A program made the position numbers and the translations under genes. From Vulcanococcus sp943368105 (lineage in GTDB: Bacteria; Cyanobacteriota; Cyanobacteriia; PCC-6307; Cyanobiaceae), in NCBI GenBank assembly GCA_943368105.1, contig CALRKO020000005.1, forward strand, positions 62,001 to 126,000: a stretch of 64,000 nucleotides of DNA, written 5' to 3'. Position 1 is the first letter of the stretch; the number at the start of each line of letters is the position of its first letter. Under the pieces are notes generated by a model that made no database searches, was not told the origin of the DNA, and saw nothing but the letters and a program-made list of their open reading frames with translations. Below are positions 1 through 9,067 of this stretch, one piece after another.

Positions 1-1155
1 GCGGCCGCCAGCCCCGGCCCCGCCTGGCTGGTGGCGGCCCTGGTGGCCATGGGCCTGGCCCTCGGCGCCGACTACCCCACCGCCCACCTGGTGATCTCCG
101 AGAGCATCCCGGCGGCGGCCCGGGGCCGGCTGGTGCTGGCGGCCTTCGCGTTCCAGGCCGTCGGGGCCGTGCTGGGCACCGCCCTGGCGGCGCTGCTGCT
201 GGCCGCCCGGCCGGAGCTCGACACCTGGCGCCTCTTCTACCTGCTGCCGGCCCTGCCGGTGGCCGCCGTGCTGGCGGGCCGGGTGCTGCTGCCCGAGAGC
301 GGCCACTGGTTGATCAGCCGCGGGCGGCGCCAGCAGGCCGAGGCCGCCCTGGCCCGGCTGCTGCACCGTCCGGGGCTGAACCTGCTGCAGCCCCATGAGG
401 CCCACCCCCACCTGGAACCCCACCACCTGGCCGACTGGCGCCACCTGTTCCGCCCACGCCACCGGCGGGCCCTGGTGCTGGCCTCGCTGCCCTGGTTCCT
501 GCAGGACCTGGCCACCTACGGCGTCGGCATCTTCACCCCGGTGATCGTGGCCAGCGCCGTCGCCGGCCGGTCGGCCGACGGCGCTGAGGGGCCCCTGGCC
601 GCCCTGGCCGCCGGCGGGTCCGCCCCCGACCTGGCGGGGCTGATCCAGGACGTGGCCCAGGCGGCCCGGGGCACGGCCCTGATCGATGGGGCCTTCCTGG
701 CGGGCATCGCCGTGGCGATCCTGCTGGCGGATCGCTGGGGTCGGATCCCGCTGCAGATCCTCGGCTTCGTGGGCTGCGCCGCCGGGCTGCTGCTCGCCGG
801 GGCGGGCAGCGGCACCAGCGCCCTGGCCGGCGGACCCGGGCGGCCGGCCCACCTGGCCCTGCTCGTGGCGGGCTTCGTGCTCTTCCAGTTCATGACCAAC
901 CTGGGCCCCAACGCCCAGACCTATCTGATCGCCGGCGAGGTGTTCCCAACGCCGCTGCGGGGCCTGGGCTCCGGCCTGGCCGCGGCGGCGGGCAAGGTGG
1001 GGGCGGTGCTGACGGCCCTGCTGTTTCCGGTGCTGCTGCAGCGCTTCGGCCCGGGGCCCCTGCTGGCGGCGCTGGCGGCCAGCGCGCTGCTGGGGGCCGC
1101 GGTCACCTGGGGGTTCCGCATCGAGACCCGCGGCCTCGACCTGGAGCGGCTCTAG
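1..1155 (+). CDS. MFS-family sugar/metabolite transporter, 5' end cut off
   Basis: The reading frame is open from the first base, so the N-terminus lies outside the window; the visible 385 residues cover about the last nine membrane segments of a 12-segment carrier. The family is recognised from the LGADYP and SES segment, a PESGHWLISRGR-type loop after segment 6 (the sugar-transporter PESPRWL signature) and the late FPTPLRGLGSG motif. It should be a proton-coupled symporter in the inner membrane; the substrate cannot be read from sequence. Its stop overlaps the convergent futB-like gene by 4 bp. Confidence 0.8.
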   Translation, partial: AAASPGPAWLVAALVAMGLALGADYPTAHLVISESIPAAARGRLVLAAFAFQAVGAVLGTALAALLLAARPELDTWRLFYLLPALPVAAVLAGRVLLPESGHWLISRGRRQQAEAALARLLHRPGLNLLQPHEAHPHLEPHHLADWRHLFRPRHRRALVLASLPWFLQDLATYGVGIFTPVIVASAVAGRSADGAEGPLAALAAGGSAPDLAGLIQDVAQAARGTALIDGAFLAGIAVAILLADRWGRIPLQILGFVGCAAGLLLAGAGSGTSALAGGPGRPAHLALLVAGFVLFQFMTNLGPNAQTYLIAGEVFPTPLRGLGSGLAAAAGKVGAVLTALLFPVLLQRFGPGPLLAALAASALLGAAVTWGFRIETRGLDLERL

Positions 1156-2801
1156 CCGGACGACCGGCCGCGGCGCTCCAGGCTCGGCACCAGGGCCAGG
1201 GAGGCGGCCAGCCCCAGCAGCAGGATCAGCAGGGCCGGCACCAGCGCCGCCCCCAGCCGCTCGTCGCTGGCGTACTGGTAAACCCGCACCGAGAGGGTGT
1301 CGAAGTCGAAGGGGCGCAGGGCGAAGGTGAGCGGCAGCTCCTTCACCGTGTCCACGAACACCAGCAGGGCCCCCACCAGCAGGGGCCCCCGCAGCAGCGG
1401 CAGATGCACCCGCTGCAGCACCTCCGGCCAGCGGCAGCCCAGACCCGTGGCCGCCTCATCCACGCTGGGGGGGATGCGCTCCAGGGCCGCATCGAGGCCG
1501 CCCTTGGCCACCGCCAGGAAGCGGTCGCCGTAGCCCCACACCAGCAGCAGCAGCGGCGCCAGGCCCAGGGGGCCGCCCACCAGCATCAGGGCCAGGGCCA
1601 GCACGGTGCCGGGCACGGCGTAGCCGAGGCCCGCCATGAAGGTGAGCCGCCGCACCAGGGGCTGGGCGATCCAGCGGTGGGCGATCGCCAGCAGCAGCGC
1701 TCCGGCCACCGTCAGGGCGGCGGCCACAAGGGCCAGGCCAAGGCTGCGGCCGGCCAGGGCCAGCAGGTCGCCGAGGGGCTGGCTCACCAGTTGATCCACG
1801 CTCAGGGCGGCCCACAGCAGCGGCACCCCCAGGCTGAGCAGGGGCGGCAGCAGGCAGCAGAGCTGGGCCGCCGCGGCCCGCGGGCCCGCCAGGGGCCAGG
1901 GGCTGTCGGCCTCGCCGCCCTGGCCCAGGTTCCAGCAGCGGCTGCGGCGCCGCAGCTGCCGCTCGGCCGCCACCAGCAGGCCCACGATCACCAGGGCCAC
2001 CAGGGCCAGGCCCACCGCCCCCTCGGGGTCGCCCTCGGCCTGCCAGCGCTGCAGGATGCCGGCCGAGAGGGTGGGCACCCCCAGCAGCTCCACCGCCCCG
2101 AGCTCGTTCACCACCTCCATGCCGGCCAGGGCGATGCCGGCGCCGATGGCGGGCAGGGCCATCGGCAGCGCCACGCGCCGGAAGCCGCCCCAGGGGCCCA
2201 CCCCCAGGCTGCGGCAGGCCTCCAGCTGGCGCCGGCCGCTGATCGAGAAGCTCTCGGTGCTGAGCAGGAACACGTAGGGGTAGGTGCTCAGGGTCAGCAC
2301 CGCCGCCGCCCAGGCCGGGCCGTGCACCGGCAGGCCCCAGCGGCTGCCCAGGTCCACCAGGGTGGCGGCCAGCAGGTAGGCCGGCGACGCCATCGGCAGC
2401 AGCTGGGCGATGCGCAGCCAGCGGCGGCCGGCGAAGCGGCAGCTGGCGGTGAGCCAGCCGGTGGCGGTGCCGAGCAGGGCGCCCCCCAGGCCCACCGCCA
2501 GCACCAGGCCCAGGCTGCCGGCCAGCTGCTGCTGGCCCTCGGCCCCCAGGCGCAGCAGCTGGTCGCCGCCCGCCAGGGCAAAGCCCGCCAGGCGCAGCAG
2601 CGGCAGCAGGGCCAGGGCGCAGAGCGCCAGCACGGCGGCGGCCAGGCCGCCGCGGCCCTGCAGGGCCTTGCCGAGCCGGGGCCGCGCGGGGACGGCCGTA
2701 TCGCTGGCAGCCGCAGCGCTGGCGGCCCCGCCGGCCGCAGAGGGCTGGGCGACGGATGGCTGGGCGACGGTGGGCCGGGCGACGGTGGGGCGGTCGACCA
2801 T
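1152..2801 (-). CDS. futB: Ferric iron ABC transporter permease, FutB/FbpB type
   Basis: A 549-residue inner-membrane permease with two fused permease halves, the usual arrangement for FbpB/SfuB/FutB proteins. Each half has an EAA-type loop that docks the ATPase: one near CRSLGVGPWGGFRRVALP and one near EAATGLGCRWPEVLQ. The stretch DTVKELPLTFALRPFDFDTL near the C-terminus is characteristic of Fe(III) permeases. The N-terminus has a Pro/Ala-rich repeat of the form QPSVAQPSA before the first membrane helix. No binding protein or ATPase gene is adjacent, so partners must be encoded elsewhere, as is common for cyanobacterial fut genes. A TAGGGT box starts 27 nt before the ATG. Confidence 0.85.
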   Translation of the reverse strand: MVDRPTVARPTVAQPSVAQPSAAGGAASAAAASDTAVPARPRLGKALQGRGGLAAAVLALCALALLPLLRLAGFALAGGDQLLRLGAEGQQQLAGSLGLVLAVGLGGALLGTATGWLTASCRFAGRRWLRIAQLLPMASPAYLLAATLVDLGSRWGLPVHGPAWAAAVLTLSTYPYVFLLSTESFSISGRRQLEACRSLGVGPWGGFRRVALPMALPAIGAGIALAGMEVVNELGAVELLGVPTLSAGILQRWQAEGDPEGAVGLALVALVIVGLLVAAERQLRRRSRCWNLGQGGEADSPWPLAGPRAAAAQLCCLLPPLLSLGVPLLWAALSVDQLVSQPLGDLLALAGRSLGLALVAAALTVAGALLLAIAHRWIAQPLVRRLTFMAGLGYAVPGTVLALALMLVGGPLGLAPLLLLVWGYGDRFLAVAKGGLDAALERIPPSVDEAATGLGCRWPEVLQRVHLPLLRGPLLVGALLVFVDTVKELPLTFALRPFDFDTLSVRVYQYASDERLGAALVPALLILLLGLAASLALVPSLERRGRSSG

Positions 2802-2822
2802 GGCGCGGATCGCTGGGCCGCC

Positions 2823-2828
2823 ACCCTA
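2823..2828 (-). promoter_or_regulatory. Predicted -10 box of the futB-like gene
   Basis: TAGGGT on the minus strand begins 27 nt before the ATG at 2801. It matches the spacing of similar boxes at many genes in this window. No clear -35 is visible. Confidence 0.45.
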
Positions 2829-2874
2829 GGCAGCGCCTGGGCCCGGGCCCCCTGGCGGGCCGCCCGGACCCATC

Positions 2875-2898
2875 AAAAAAGCACCCCCTGGGGGGTGC
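2875..2898 (-). terminator. Rho-independent terminator
   Basis: Read on the minus strand, an 8-bp stem GCACCCCC / GGGGGTGC with a very short loop is followed directly by TTTTTT. It lies about 30 bp after the stop of the small membrane-protein gene at 2928-3071 and separates it from the futB-like gene. This is the only textbook intrinsic terminator I found. Confidence 0.85.
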
Positions 2899-2927
2899 CG
2901 GGTGCTGCGGCGTCCGCCGCGTAGGTC

Positions 2928-3071
2928 TCAGCGCGACTGGCGCGCCCGCACGGGCACCAGCACGGGCTGCATCAGCCCGCCGCCGCCGTTGTCGTCATCG
3001 GAGCCGGCGGTGAGCCAGTAGGCCAGGCCGAACAGCGCCAGGACAGCGGTGAAAAGCACGACATCGGCCAT
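2928..3071 (-). CDS. 47-residue single-pass membrane protein with C-terminal GGGLMQPV motif
   Basis: The protein starts MADVVLFTAVLALFGLAYWL, giving one membrane helix, followed by an acidic/glycine patch (GSDDDNGGGG), then LMQPV and a basic tail. The ATG at 3071 is preferred over one 22 codons upstream because a TAGGTT box sits 28 nt before it and the extra residues look like untranslated leader. It has its own terminator, so it is probably a single-gene transcript. The same Asp-run plus GGGLMQPV tail occurs in the small protein at 56403-56579. Function is unknown to me. Confidence 0.7.
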   Translation of the reverse strand: MADVVLFTAVLALFGLAYWLTAGSDDDNGGGGLMQPVLVPVRARQSR

Positions 3072-3093
3072 GGAGCTCGGCTCGGGTGGCCAC

Positions 3094-3099
3094 AACCTA
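3094..3099 (-). promoter_or_regulatory. Predicted -10 box of the 47-residue membrane protein
   Basis: TAGGTT on the minus strand begins 28 nt upstream of the ATG at 3071. Confidence 0.45.
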
Positions 3100-3147
3100 G
3101 CCAGCCTGTCCGGCTCAGGTGTGCCCGGTGATGCCATTCGCAGCGGC

Positions 3148-4368
3148 TCAGGCGAAGCCCTTGCCGGCGTGCCTGGCTACGCAGGCCTGGAGCTGCCGGC
3201 GCAGCTGGGCGTGGTCGAGGTCCTTGCCGATCAGCACCAGCTGGTTGCGGCGCTCGCCCGTCCAGTCGGTGTCGTCGATGGAGAAGCGCTTGCCGGCCAG
3301 GTGGAACACGTGGCGCTTGTCGCTCTCGTTGAACCAGAGGATGCCCTTGGCGCGGAACACGCCGGCGGGCAGCTGGTTGTCGAGGAAGTTCTGGAACTTG
3401 CGCAGGGCGAAGGGGCCGTCGCTGCTGAAGGAGAGCGACGTGAAGCCCTCGATGGCGTGCTGGTCGGCGGAGCCGTGGTCGTGCTCGTGGTGATGGCCGT
3501 GCTCGCCGTGGCTGTGCTCCCCAGGGGCGTGCTCGCCATGGCCGTGGTCGTGGCCATCGTGCCCGTGCTCGCAGTGGCCATGGTCGTGGTCGCAGCCGCT
3601 GTGGTCGTGGCTGTCGTGGTCATGGCTGCCATGGTCGTGGCTGCCGTGGTCGTGGCCGCCGGGCTGGCCCTGCAGCGCCACCCTGTCCGACTCGAACAGG
3701 CCCACGCTCAGCAGCAGCGGCAGGCTCACCTCCCCCTTGACCGAGCGCAGGATGCGGGCGTCGGCCTTGATCTCCCGCAGGTGCCGCTCCAGCCGCTCCA
3801 GCCGCTCCTCATCCACCAGGTCGCACTTGTTGAGCAGCAGGATGTCGCCGTACACCACCTGGGCGCGGGCCACGTCGCCCTCGAGGATCGTGTCGTCGAA
3901 GTTCTCGGCGTCGATCAGGGTGATGATCGAGTCGAGCCGGGTCTGCTCGCGCAGGTCGCTGCCCAGGAAGGTCATCGCCACCGGCAGCGGATCGGCCAGG
4001 CCGGTGGTCTCCACCACCAGGTAGTCCACCGGCTCGGGCCGGTCCAGGATCCGATACACCGCCTGCAGCAGCTCGCCGTTGATCGAGCAGCAGATGCAGC
4101 CGTTGCTCAGCTCCACCATGTCCTCGCCGGTGGCGATGATCAGGTCGTTGTCGATGCCGATCTCGCCGAACTCGTTCACCAGCACGGCGGTCTTGACGCC
4201 CTGCTGGTTGCTGAGGATGTGGTTGAGCAGGGTGGTCTTGCCGGCCCCCAGGAAGCCGGTGAGGATCGTCACCGGCAGGGGCGGCCGCTGCGGATCCGCG
4301 CCGGCCCCGGCGGCTGGCCCCGCGGCGGGGCTGCTGGCATCGGTGCGGGCGGTCGGGCTGGCGGTCAT
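3148..4368 (-). CDS. COG0523 (CobW/ZNG-type) GTP-dependent metallochaperone with His-rich insert
   Basis: A 406-residue G3E-family GTPase. Visible motifs are Walker A GFLGAGKT at about 38-45, the metal-binding CICC at 91-94, ETTGL near 120, NKCD at 180-183 and a CobW C-terminal domain. Between the GTPase and C-terminal domain (about 239-304) is a very long His/Asp/Gly segment made of HDHGSHDH-like repeats, fit to hold several Zn, Co or Ni ions. The frame runs open upstream antisense to the porin gene, but ATG 4368 begins a sensible N-terminus. COG0523 proteins with such inserts are linked to zinc supply under starvation, which agrees with the zinc genes a few kb away; no Zur box was seen at this gene, so regulation is open. 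Confidence 0.88.
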   Translation of the reverse strand: MTASPTARTDASSPAAGPAAGAGADPQRPPLPVTILTGFLGAGKTTLLNHILSNQQGVKTAVLVNEFGEIGIDNDLIIATGEDMVELSNGCICCSINGELLQAVYRILDRPEPVDYLVVETTGLADPLPVAMTFLGSDLREQTRLDSIITLIDAENFDDTILEGDVARAQVVYGDILLLNKCDLVDEERLERLERHLREIKADARILRSVKGEVSLPLLLSVGLFESDRVALQGQPGGHDHGSHDHGSHDHDSHDHSGCDHDHGHCEHGHDGHDHGHGEHAPGEHSHGEHGHHHEHDHGSADQHAIEGFTSLSFSSDGPFALRKFQNFLDNQLPAGVFRAKGILWFNESDKRHVFHLAGKRFSIDDTDWTGERRNQLVLIGKDLDHAQLRRQLQACVARHAGKGFA

Positions 4369-4475
4369 GAGTCGCGGGGGTGTCGCGGGGGGCTGCGGGA
4401 CGGCATCCCGGCCCCCAGTCTGGCCTCCCGCTGCGGCCGCCACCGGCCCCCGCCGCCGGGGGCCGGGGCGGCTGC

Positions 4476-6047
4476 TCAGAAGCGGAACGTGGTCTTCACC
4501 AGCCCGCCGAGCTGGTGGAGGCTTTCGCCTGCGGGGGTGTCCTGGCCCAGGGGCCGGCTCAGGTAGAAGACCGCCGGCGTGATCGTGATCTGATCGCTCA
4601 GCTGCCACTGGTACCAGGCCTCCAGGGCGATGCCGCCATCGCGGGGCGTCTGGCCGCCGCTGAGGGCGGTGGCGAAGACGGGCTGGCCGATGGCCAGGCC
4701 GAGGTCGTTGCCCTTCGCCAGCACGTCGCTCCACTGCAGCCCCACCAGCCACGACTGGCTGGTGGCCAGGGCCCCGGCCCCCTGGCGGCTGGTGTAGCGG
4801 CTGCCATTGAGGCCCCAGCCGGCGCTGATCGAGGGGATCCAGCCCGCCGCGGCCGGCTGCCAGAAGCCGCTCAGCCCGAAGGCGTCGGTGCGGCGGGCGC
4901 CCTCGAAGGCGGCGGCGGTGAAGGGGGTCGCCCCCGGCACGGCCACCCCCCGCTGGATGGCGCTGTAGATGGCCGCGACGGCCCAGCGCTCGCTGCCGTA
5001 GCCGAGCTGCACCGTGCCGGTGCCCTGGCTGTTGCCATTGCCGATTCCGCCGGTGCCGGAGTTGCCGAGGTTGCCCGTGGCGGCCACGTAGCTGGCGCTG
5101 ATGGCCCAGCCGTTGCTCTGCCACCACAGGCCGGCACCGGGGCCGAGGTTCTTGTTGTAGGCCGCCGGCGCGCCGTTCAGGGTCAGCAGGTTCAGCACCG
5201 TGTCGGCGGGGTAGGCGCTGGGCCAGAGGGCGAGCATGTCCTCCTGGCCGACGCGGCCGCCGAGGGTGGCGGTGAAGCCGCCGCCCAGCGGCGCCTGGTA
5301 GAAGAGCTTGTCGATGCCCACCGAATCGGGGCCGGAGGCCTCCTGGAAGGCGATCTCCAGGGTGGAGAGGCCGCCGGTGGGTCCGGCGCCGCCGAAGGCC
5401 GTGGTCCCGAAGTTGCCGGCCCGCAGCACCGTGCGCAGCAGGTCCTGGCCGCTGAAGCTGGTGTCGAAGCTGAGCTGAAGGTCGTAGTTGAAGCTGGTGG
5501 CGCCCACCTCCCGGCGGGCGGCGTTGACCTCGTTTCGGGCGCTGCCCCCGAAGGCGCTGGCCCCCACCACAAACGTGGCCTGGCCGCTGAGCCTGGTGGT
5601 GGTGGAGAACTGGGTGGCCTCCAGCTCGCCCACCTTGGCCTCCAGGCCGTCGACGCGGCCCTTCAGCACGGCGAGTTCCTTCTCGAACTCCTTCATCAGG
5701 CGCTTCAGCTCGTCGGTCACCTCGGTGATCCGATCCAGGCAGGCGTTCAGCAGGGCGGCCGCCTCATAGCGGGTCATCGCCTGCCTGCCCTTGAAGGTGC
5801 CGTTGGGGTAACCGGCGACGCAGCCGTAGCGCTCGATCAGGTTGCTCAGCGCCTGGTAGGCCCAGTCGGTGGGCTGCACGTCGGAGAACTGGGTGATCGA
5901 GGTCACCTGGTCCAGCCCGTTCGCGGCCTCGGTGCTGCTGGCGTAGTTCTGGATGCCGGCGATGTTGAGATCGGCGGCGGAGGCGGCCAGCGGGGCCATC
6001 AGACCCAGGGCAGCAGGCGCCAGAGGAAGCGTCTGGAACAGTTTCAT
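4476..6047 (-). CDS. SLH-domain porin, SomA/OprB type, major outer-membrane protein
   Basis: A 523-residue protein with a signal peptide ending near ASA, a single SLH domain (DVQPTDWAYQALSNLIERYG, then YPNGTFKG and MTRYEAAALLN) that anchors to peptidoglycan-linked polymer, a coiled coil with LKRLMKEFEKELAVLKGRVDGLE character, and an OprB-like beta barrel ending in F-R-F, the usual C-terminal aromatic signature. Lys and Asn are richer than in neighbours, as usual for highly expressed porins. A TAGGGT box on the minus strand at 6197-6202 would give a leader of roughly 140 nt, in keeping with the empty 283-bp space upstream. Confidence 0.9.
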   Translation of the reverse strand: MKLFQTLPLAPAALGLMAPLAASAADLNIAGIQNYASSTEAANGLDQVTSITQFSDVQPTDWAYQALSNLIERYGCVAGYPNGTFKGRQAMTRYEAAALLNACLDRITEVTDELKRLMKEFEKELAVLKGRVDGLEAKVGELEATQFSTTTRLSGQATFVVGASAFGGSARNEVNAARREVGATSFNYDLQLSFDTSFSGQDLLRTVLRAGNFGTTAFGGAGPTGGLSTLEIAFQEASGPDSVGIDKLFYQAPLGGGFTATLGGRVGQEDMLALWPSAYPADTVLNLLTLNGAPAAYNKNLGPGAGLWWQSNGWAISASYVAATGNLGNSGTGGIGNGNSQGTGTVQLGYGSERWAVAAIYSAIQRGVAVPGATPFTAAAFEGARRTDAFGLSGFWQPAAAGWIPSISAGWGLNGSRYTSRQGAGALATSQSWLVGLQWSDVLAKGNDLGLAIGQPVFATALSGGQTPRDGGIALEAWYQWQLSDQITITPAVFYLSRPLGQDTPAGESLHQLGGLVKTTFRF

Positions 6048-6330
6048 GGTCCTCACACCAGAAGAGGATGGGGCCACGGCGGGCCGGCGGGCGGATCGCG
6101 GACGGCTCCCCGGGCGAGCCCTGTGCCCACAGCCTGGGCGCAGGGCCTGGGGCGATGGCCTGTCCGGACAGCCGCTGGCCCCTGGGTGGCGGGCGAACCC
6201 TAGGGACTGGAGCGCCGCGGGCTCCAGAGCTGCGATGCAGGCTGCTGTGCCTTTGGTCACGCCTCTGGGTGCCGGCTGTCGCCGGGCACCGGCACCGAGG
6301 ATCCGCTCCGGCCTGTTCCCCGCCGGGAGC

Positions 6331-6525
6331 TCAGCCCTCGCCGCCTTCTCCACCCTCATCGCCCTGGTTGTGGTACGGGACGGCTGGCGTGCCAGCCGGC
6401 GCCGGCGCCTGGGTCGTCGGGGTCGGGCTGGACGAGGGGCCCGCTTCGGGCGCCTTGGCGCAGCCCGCCGCTCCGGCCAGGAGGCCGGCGGTGGCCAGAA
6501 ACAGGGCGATGCTGGGGCGTGCCAT
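6331..6525 (-). CDS. Small lipoprotein of unknown function
   Basis: A 64-residue protein: MARPSIALFLATAGLL, then AGAAGC as a lipobox, followed by a Pro/Thr/Ala-rich spacer and an acidic Gly/Glu tail (GDEGGEGGEG). It should be lipidated and surface or periplasm exposed with little fold of its own. ATG 6525 is chosen because it directly begins the signal peptide, with a CACAAT -10-like hexamer 32 nt upstream. It lies in the same direction as the porin but 283 bp from it. No family recognised. Confidence 0.55.
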   Translation of the reverse strand: MARPSIALFLATAGLLAGAAGCAKAPEAGPSSSPTPTTQAPAPAGTPAVPYHNQGDEGGEGGEG

Positions 6526-6689
6526 GGAGCCTCTCTCGATCGGGTGAGGGGATTGTGCCCCTCGCTCCAGCCGCCCGCCTCCGGCCCGGTCACCGTCGTC
6601 TGTGCCATTGGTGACCTGCCGGGGTGACTTCCCGCCGCAGCGCCGAGATCCACCGCCGGACAATGAAACTCCCTTGATCTGCGCACCCA

Positions 6690-7718
6690 GTGGGCACGGA
6701 AAAGCGTCGGAGACGCTGTGGCTTCGCGGTGACCGCGCTGGGCCTGGGGCTGGCCCTCACCGCCTGTGGTTCGGCACCCTCCACCACCGCGATCCCCACC
6801 GATCAGGCCGTGGCGACGGCCTTTGTCACCAAGGTTGTGGAGCCCAACCACGCCGAGCTGGTGCAGCGGATCGCTGCCCTGCAGCTGGCCGTGCAGCAGC
6901 TCGCCACCGGCCCCACGGACGCCCGCCTCGCCGCGGCCCGCGAGGCCTGGCTGGCGGCCCGCCGCCCCTGGGAAACCAGTGAGAGCTGGGCCTTCGGTCC
7001 GGCCGAAACCGAGGGCTTCGACGGGGCCATGGACGACTGGCCCGTGAACCGCAAGGACCTGGCCCTGGCCCTGGCGGGCGCCCCGCTGACGGCGGACACC
7101 TTCGATCGCCTCAGCGCCACCGCCAAGGGCTTCCACGGCCTTGAGTGGGTCCTCTTCGGCGGCCGGACCGGCGTTCGTCCCTCCGCGGCGCAGCTCACGG
7201 CCAATGAGACGGCCTATCTGCGCCTGGCCGCCGACGACCTCCACCGCCAGGCCCTCGGGCTGCAGGCCAGCTGGGCGGGGCCCACCGGGTTCGGGGCACG
7301 GATCACCACGGCCGCCGAGGCCGGCACGGCCGTGCAGGAGATGCTGCAGGGGGTGATCGGCCTGCTCCAGGAGGAGGGGGACGAGAAGCTGGGGGAACCG
7401 CTCAGGACCCGGGACCCGAAGACCCTCGAGAGTGCGGACAGTGGCAACACCCAGGCCGACCTGCTGGCCAACGTCGAGGGGGCCCGCCAGGTGCTGGTCC
7501 GCACGGGCCTGCTGGAGCTGATCCGCCGCCGTGACGCCCCCCTGGCCGGCCAGATCGACACCCAGACCGCCAAGGCGGTGGCCCTGGCCCGCGCCCTGCC
7601 CCATCCGATCCATGGCCATCTGGCCGATCCCGCCTCCCGGGAGGCCATGGGCAGCCTGATCCGCCACCTGCACAGCACGGCCCAGCTGCTGGAGCGCTCG
7701 GCACTGCTGCTCTCCTGA
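6690..7718 (+). CDS. Imelysin-family (peptidase M75-like) periplasmic lipoprotein
   Basis: 342 residues starting at GTG 6690, the only usable start after an in-frame stop. The N-terminus is a lipoprotein signal peptide with lipobox LTAC (Cys26). The imelysin fold is recognised from the GxHxxE motif GFHGLE at 147-152, the AAREAWLAARRPWE segment and the repeated helical-bundle pattern. Imelysins (EfeO/IrpA/ICMP relatives) bind iron or haem-linked iron outside the membrane, although no peptidase activity is expected. The stop overlaps the next start (TGATG), so it is co-translated with the di-heme protein. A GACAAT hexamer 31 nt upstream may be its -10 box. Confidence 0.88.
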   Translation: MGTEKRRRRCGFAVTALGLGLALTACGSAPSTTAIPTDQAVATAFVTKVVEPNHAELVQRIAALQLAVQQLATGPTDARLAAAREAWLAARRPWETSESWAFGPAETEGFDGAMDDWPVNRKDLALALAGAPLTADTFDRLSATAKGFHGLEWVLFGGRTGVRPSAAQLTANETAYLRLAADDLHRQALGLQASWAGPTGFGARITTAAEAGTAVQEMLQGVIGLLQEEGDEKLGEPLRTRDPKTLESADSGNTQADLLANVEGARQVLVRTGLLELIRRRDAPLAGQIDTQTAKAVALARALPHPIHGHLADPASREAMGSLIRHLHSTAQLLERSALLLS

Positions 7719-9025
7719 TGCGCCGCCGTACTCCCTGGGGCCTGCTGGCCGGCCTGGTGGTCCTGGTGGCCCTGGCCATCGCCCTCCGACCGGTCTGGAG
7801 TGCCGCCGACCCCCAGCGCGCCGCCGGCGCGATGACGGTGGAGAACCGCACCTCCGCGTCCTTTGAGCGGCCGGCCTCAGGCCTCAGCCCCGCCGAACTG
7901 GAGCGCCATCGGATCGCCGACGGACTCTTCGATCGCACCCACATCCCCCTGGAGGGGGCCGCCGGGGCGGGGCTGGGCCCGCGTTTCAACGCCGATGCGT
8001 GCATCGCCTGCCATGTGCGCAACGGCCGCGGTCGCCCGCTGATGGGGGAATCCCTGGTGCGGGTGGCGCTGCGGGATGGGCGGCCCGTGCCGGGCATCGG
8101 CCACCAGGTGCGCGATCGGGCGGTGCTGGGGGGACGCCCCGATGCCGCCGTGGGGCTGCGGTGGTGGGAACGGGATGGCCTGCGGCGACCGCTGGTGCGG
8201 CTGGAGGCGGACGCCCCCCTGGATCTCACCCCCCGCGCGGTGGTCCGTTCCCTGCGGGTCGCGCCCCCCCTGGTCGGGCTGGGGCTGCTGGAGGCGGTGC
8301 CGGAGCGGCTGATCCTCGCCCGCGCCGATCCGGACGACCGCGATGGCGACGGCATCTCAGGCCGGCCCCACTGGCTCCAGGACCCCGATGGTGGGCGGCG
8401 GCTGGGGCGCTTTGGCTGGAAGGCGCTCTCCGCCTCGCTGCGGGATCAGACCGCCTCCGCCTTCCGCCACGATATGGGCCTCACCACGGAGGTCCGGCCG
8501 GGGTCCGGGCTGGCCGCCGATGGCCAACCGGCCGACATCGGCGAGCGGGAGCTGGGCCTGGTGACCTACTACAGCCAGACCCTGGGGGCCCCCCGCACCG
8601 CCCGTGCCAGCTCCAGCCCGCCGGTGCAGCGCGGCCTGGAGCGCTTCAACGCGCTGCAGTGCGGTCGCTGCCATGTGCCGCAGCTCACCACGGGCCACTC
8701 CCCCCGGGCCGTGGCCCAGGTGCTCAACGGCCAGACGATCTGGCCCTACACCGATCTGCTGCTCCACGACATGGGCCCCGGCCTCGACGACGGCGTGGCG
8801 GAACGGGGGGCGGCCGGCGGCGAGTGGCGCACCGCGCCCCTCTGGGGCCTGGGCCTGACCCAGACGATCAACCCCTCCGCCGGTTTTCTCCACGATGGCC
8901 GGGCCCGCTCCATCGAGGAGGCGATTCTCTGGCACGGGGGTGAGGCGGCGGCGGCCCGGGATCGTTACCTGCGCCTGCCTGCCCAGGGGAAGCGGGAGCT
9001 GCTGGCCTGGTTGCGGCAGCTGTGA
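7718..9025 (+). CDS. Di-heme c-type oxidoreductase, DUF1111 (thiol-oxidoreductase-like)
   Basis: 435 residues with an N-terminal membrane anchor and two c-type heme sites: CIACH at 95-99 and CGRCH at about 315-319, plus the DRDGDGISGR calcium-like loop common in this family. The protein resembles MauG/CcpA-type di-heme enzymes annotated as thiol oxidoreductase or DUF1111. It should act in the periplasm. In many bacteria this family is encoded beside imelysin genes and is iron responsive; here the two genes overlap by one base. A plausible role is redox handling of iron or copper at the imelysin, but that is inference. Confidence 0.88.
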   Translation: MRRRTPWGLLAGLVVLVALAIALRPVWSAADPQRAAGAMTVENRTSASFERPASGLSPAELERHRIADGLFDRTHIPLEGAAGAGLGPRFNADACIACHVRNGRGRPLMGESLVRVALRDGRPVPGIGHQVRDRAVLGGRPDAAVGLRWWERDGLRRPLVRLEADAPLDLTPRAVVRSLRVAPPLVGLGLLEAVPERLILARADPDDRDGDGISGRPHWLQDPDGGRRLGRFGWKALSASLRDQTASAFRHDMGLTTEVRPGSGLAADGQPADIGERELGLVTYYSQTLGAPRTARASSSPPVQRGLERFNALQCGRCHVPQLTTGHSPRAVAQVLNGQTIWPYTDLLLHDMGPGLDDGVAERGAAGGEWRTAPLWGLGLTQTINPSAGFLHDGRARSIEEAILWHGGEAAAARDRYLRLPAQGKRELLAWLRQL

Positions 9026-9067
9026 TGCCGCCTGCCCCGGCCGTGCCGGGGCGAGGCCGGCGCCGCT

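Noticed and set aside
1404..2924. 506-codon plus-strand frame opposite the futB-like gene
   Set aside because: Gln/Gly/Ala/His-rich low-complexity composition with no domains; a shadow of the permease gene.
3480..3665. Imperfect repeats in the COG0523 gene as a tandem DNA repeat or CRISPR-like array
   Set aside because: They are degenerate His/Asp/Gly codon repeats within the coding frame, with no regular spacers.
4369..5127. Long minus-strand extension of the COG0523 gene frame, antisense frame within the porin gene region
   Set aside because: It overlaps the porin on the same strand in another frame, has low-complexity composition, and the conserved GTPase starts well inside, so ATG 4368 was used.
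6048..7673. Long minus-strand extension of the porin frame
   Set aside because: It is antisense to the imelysin gene and ends exactly where the porin signal peptide begins; typical GC-rich shadow.
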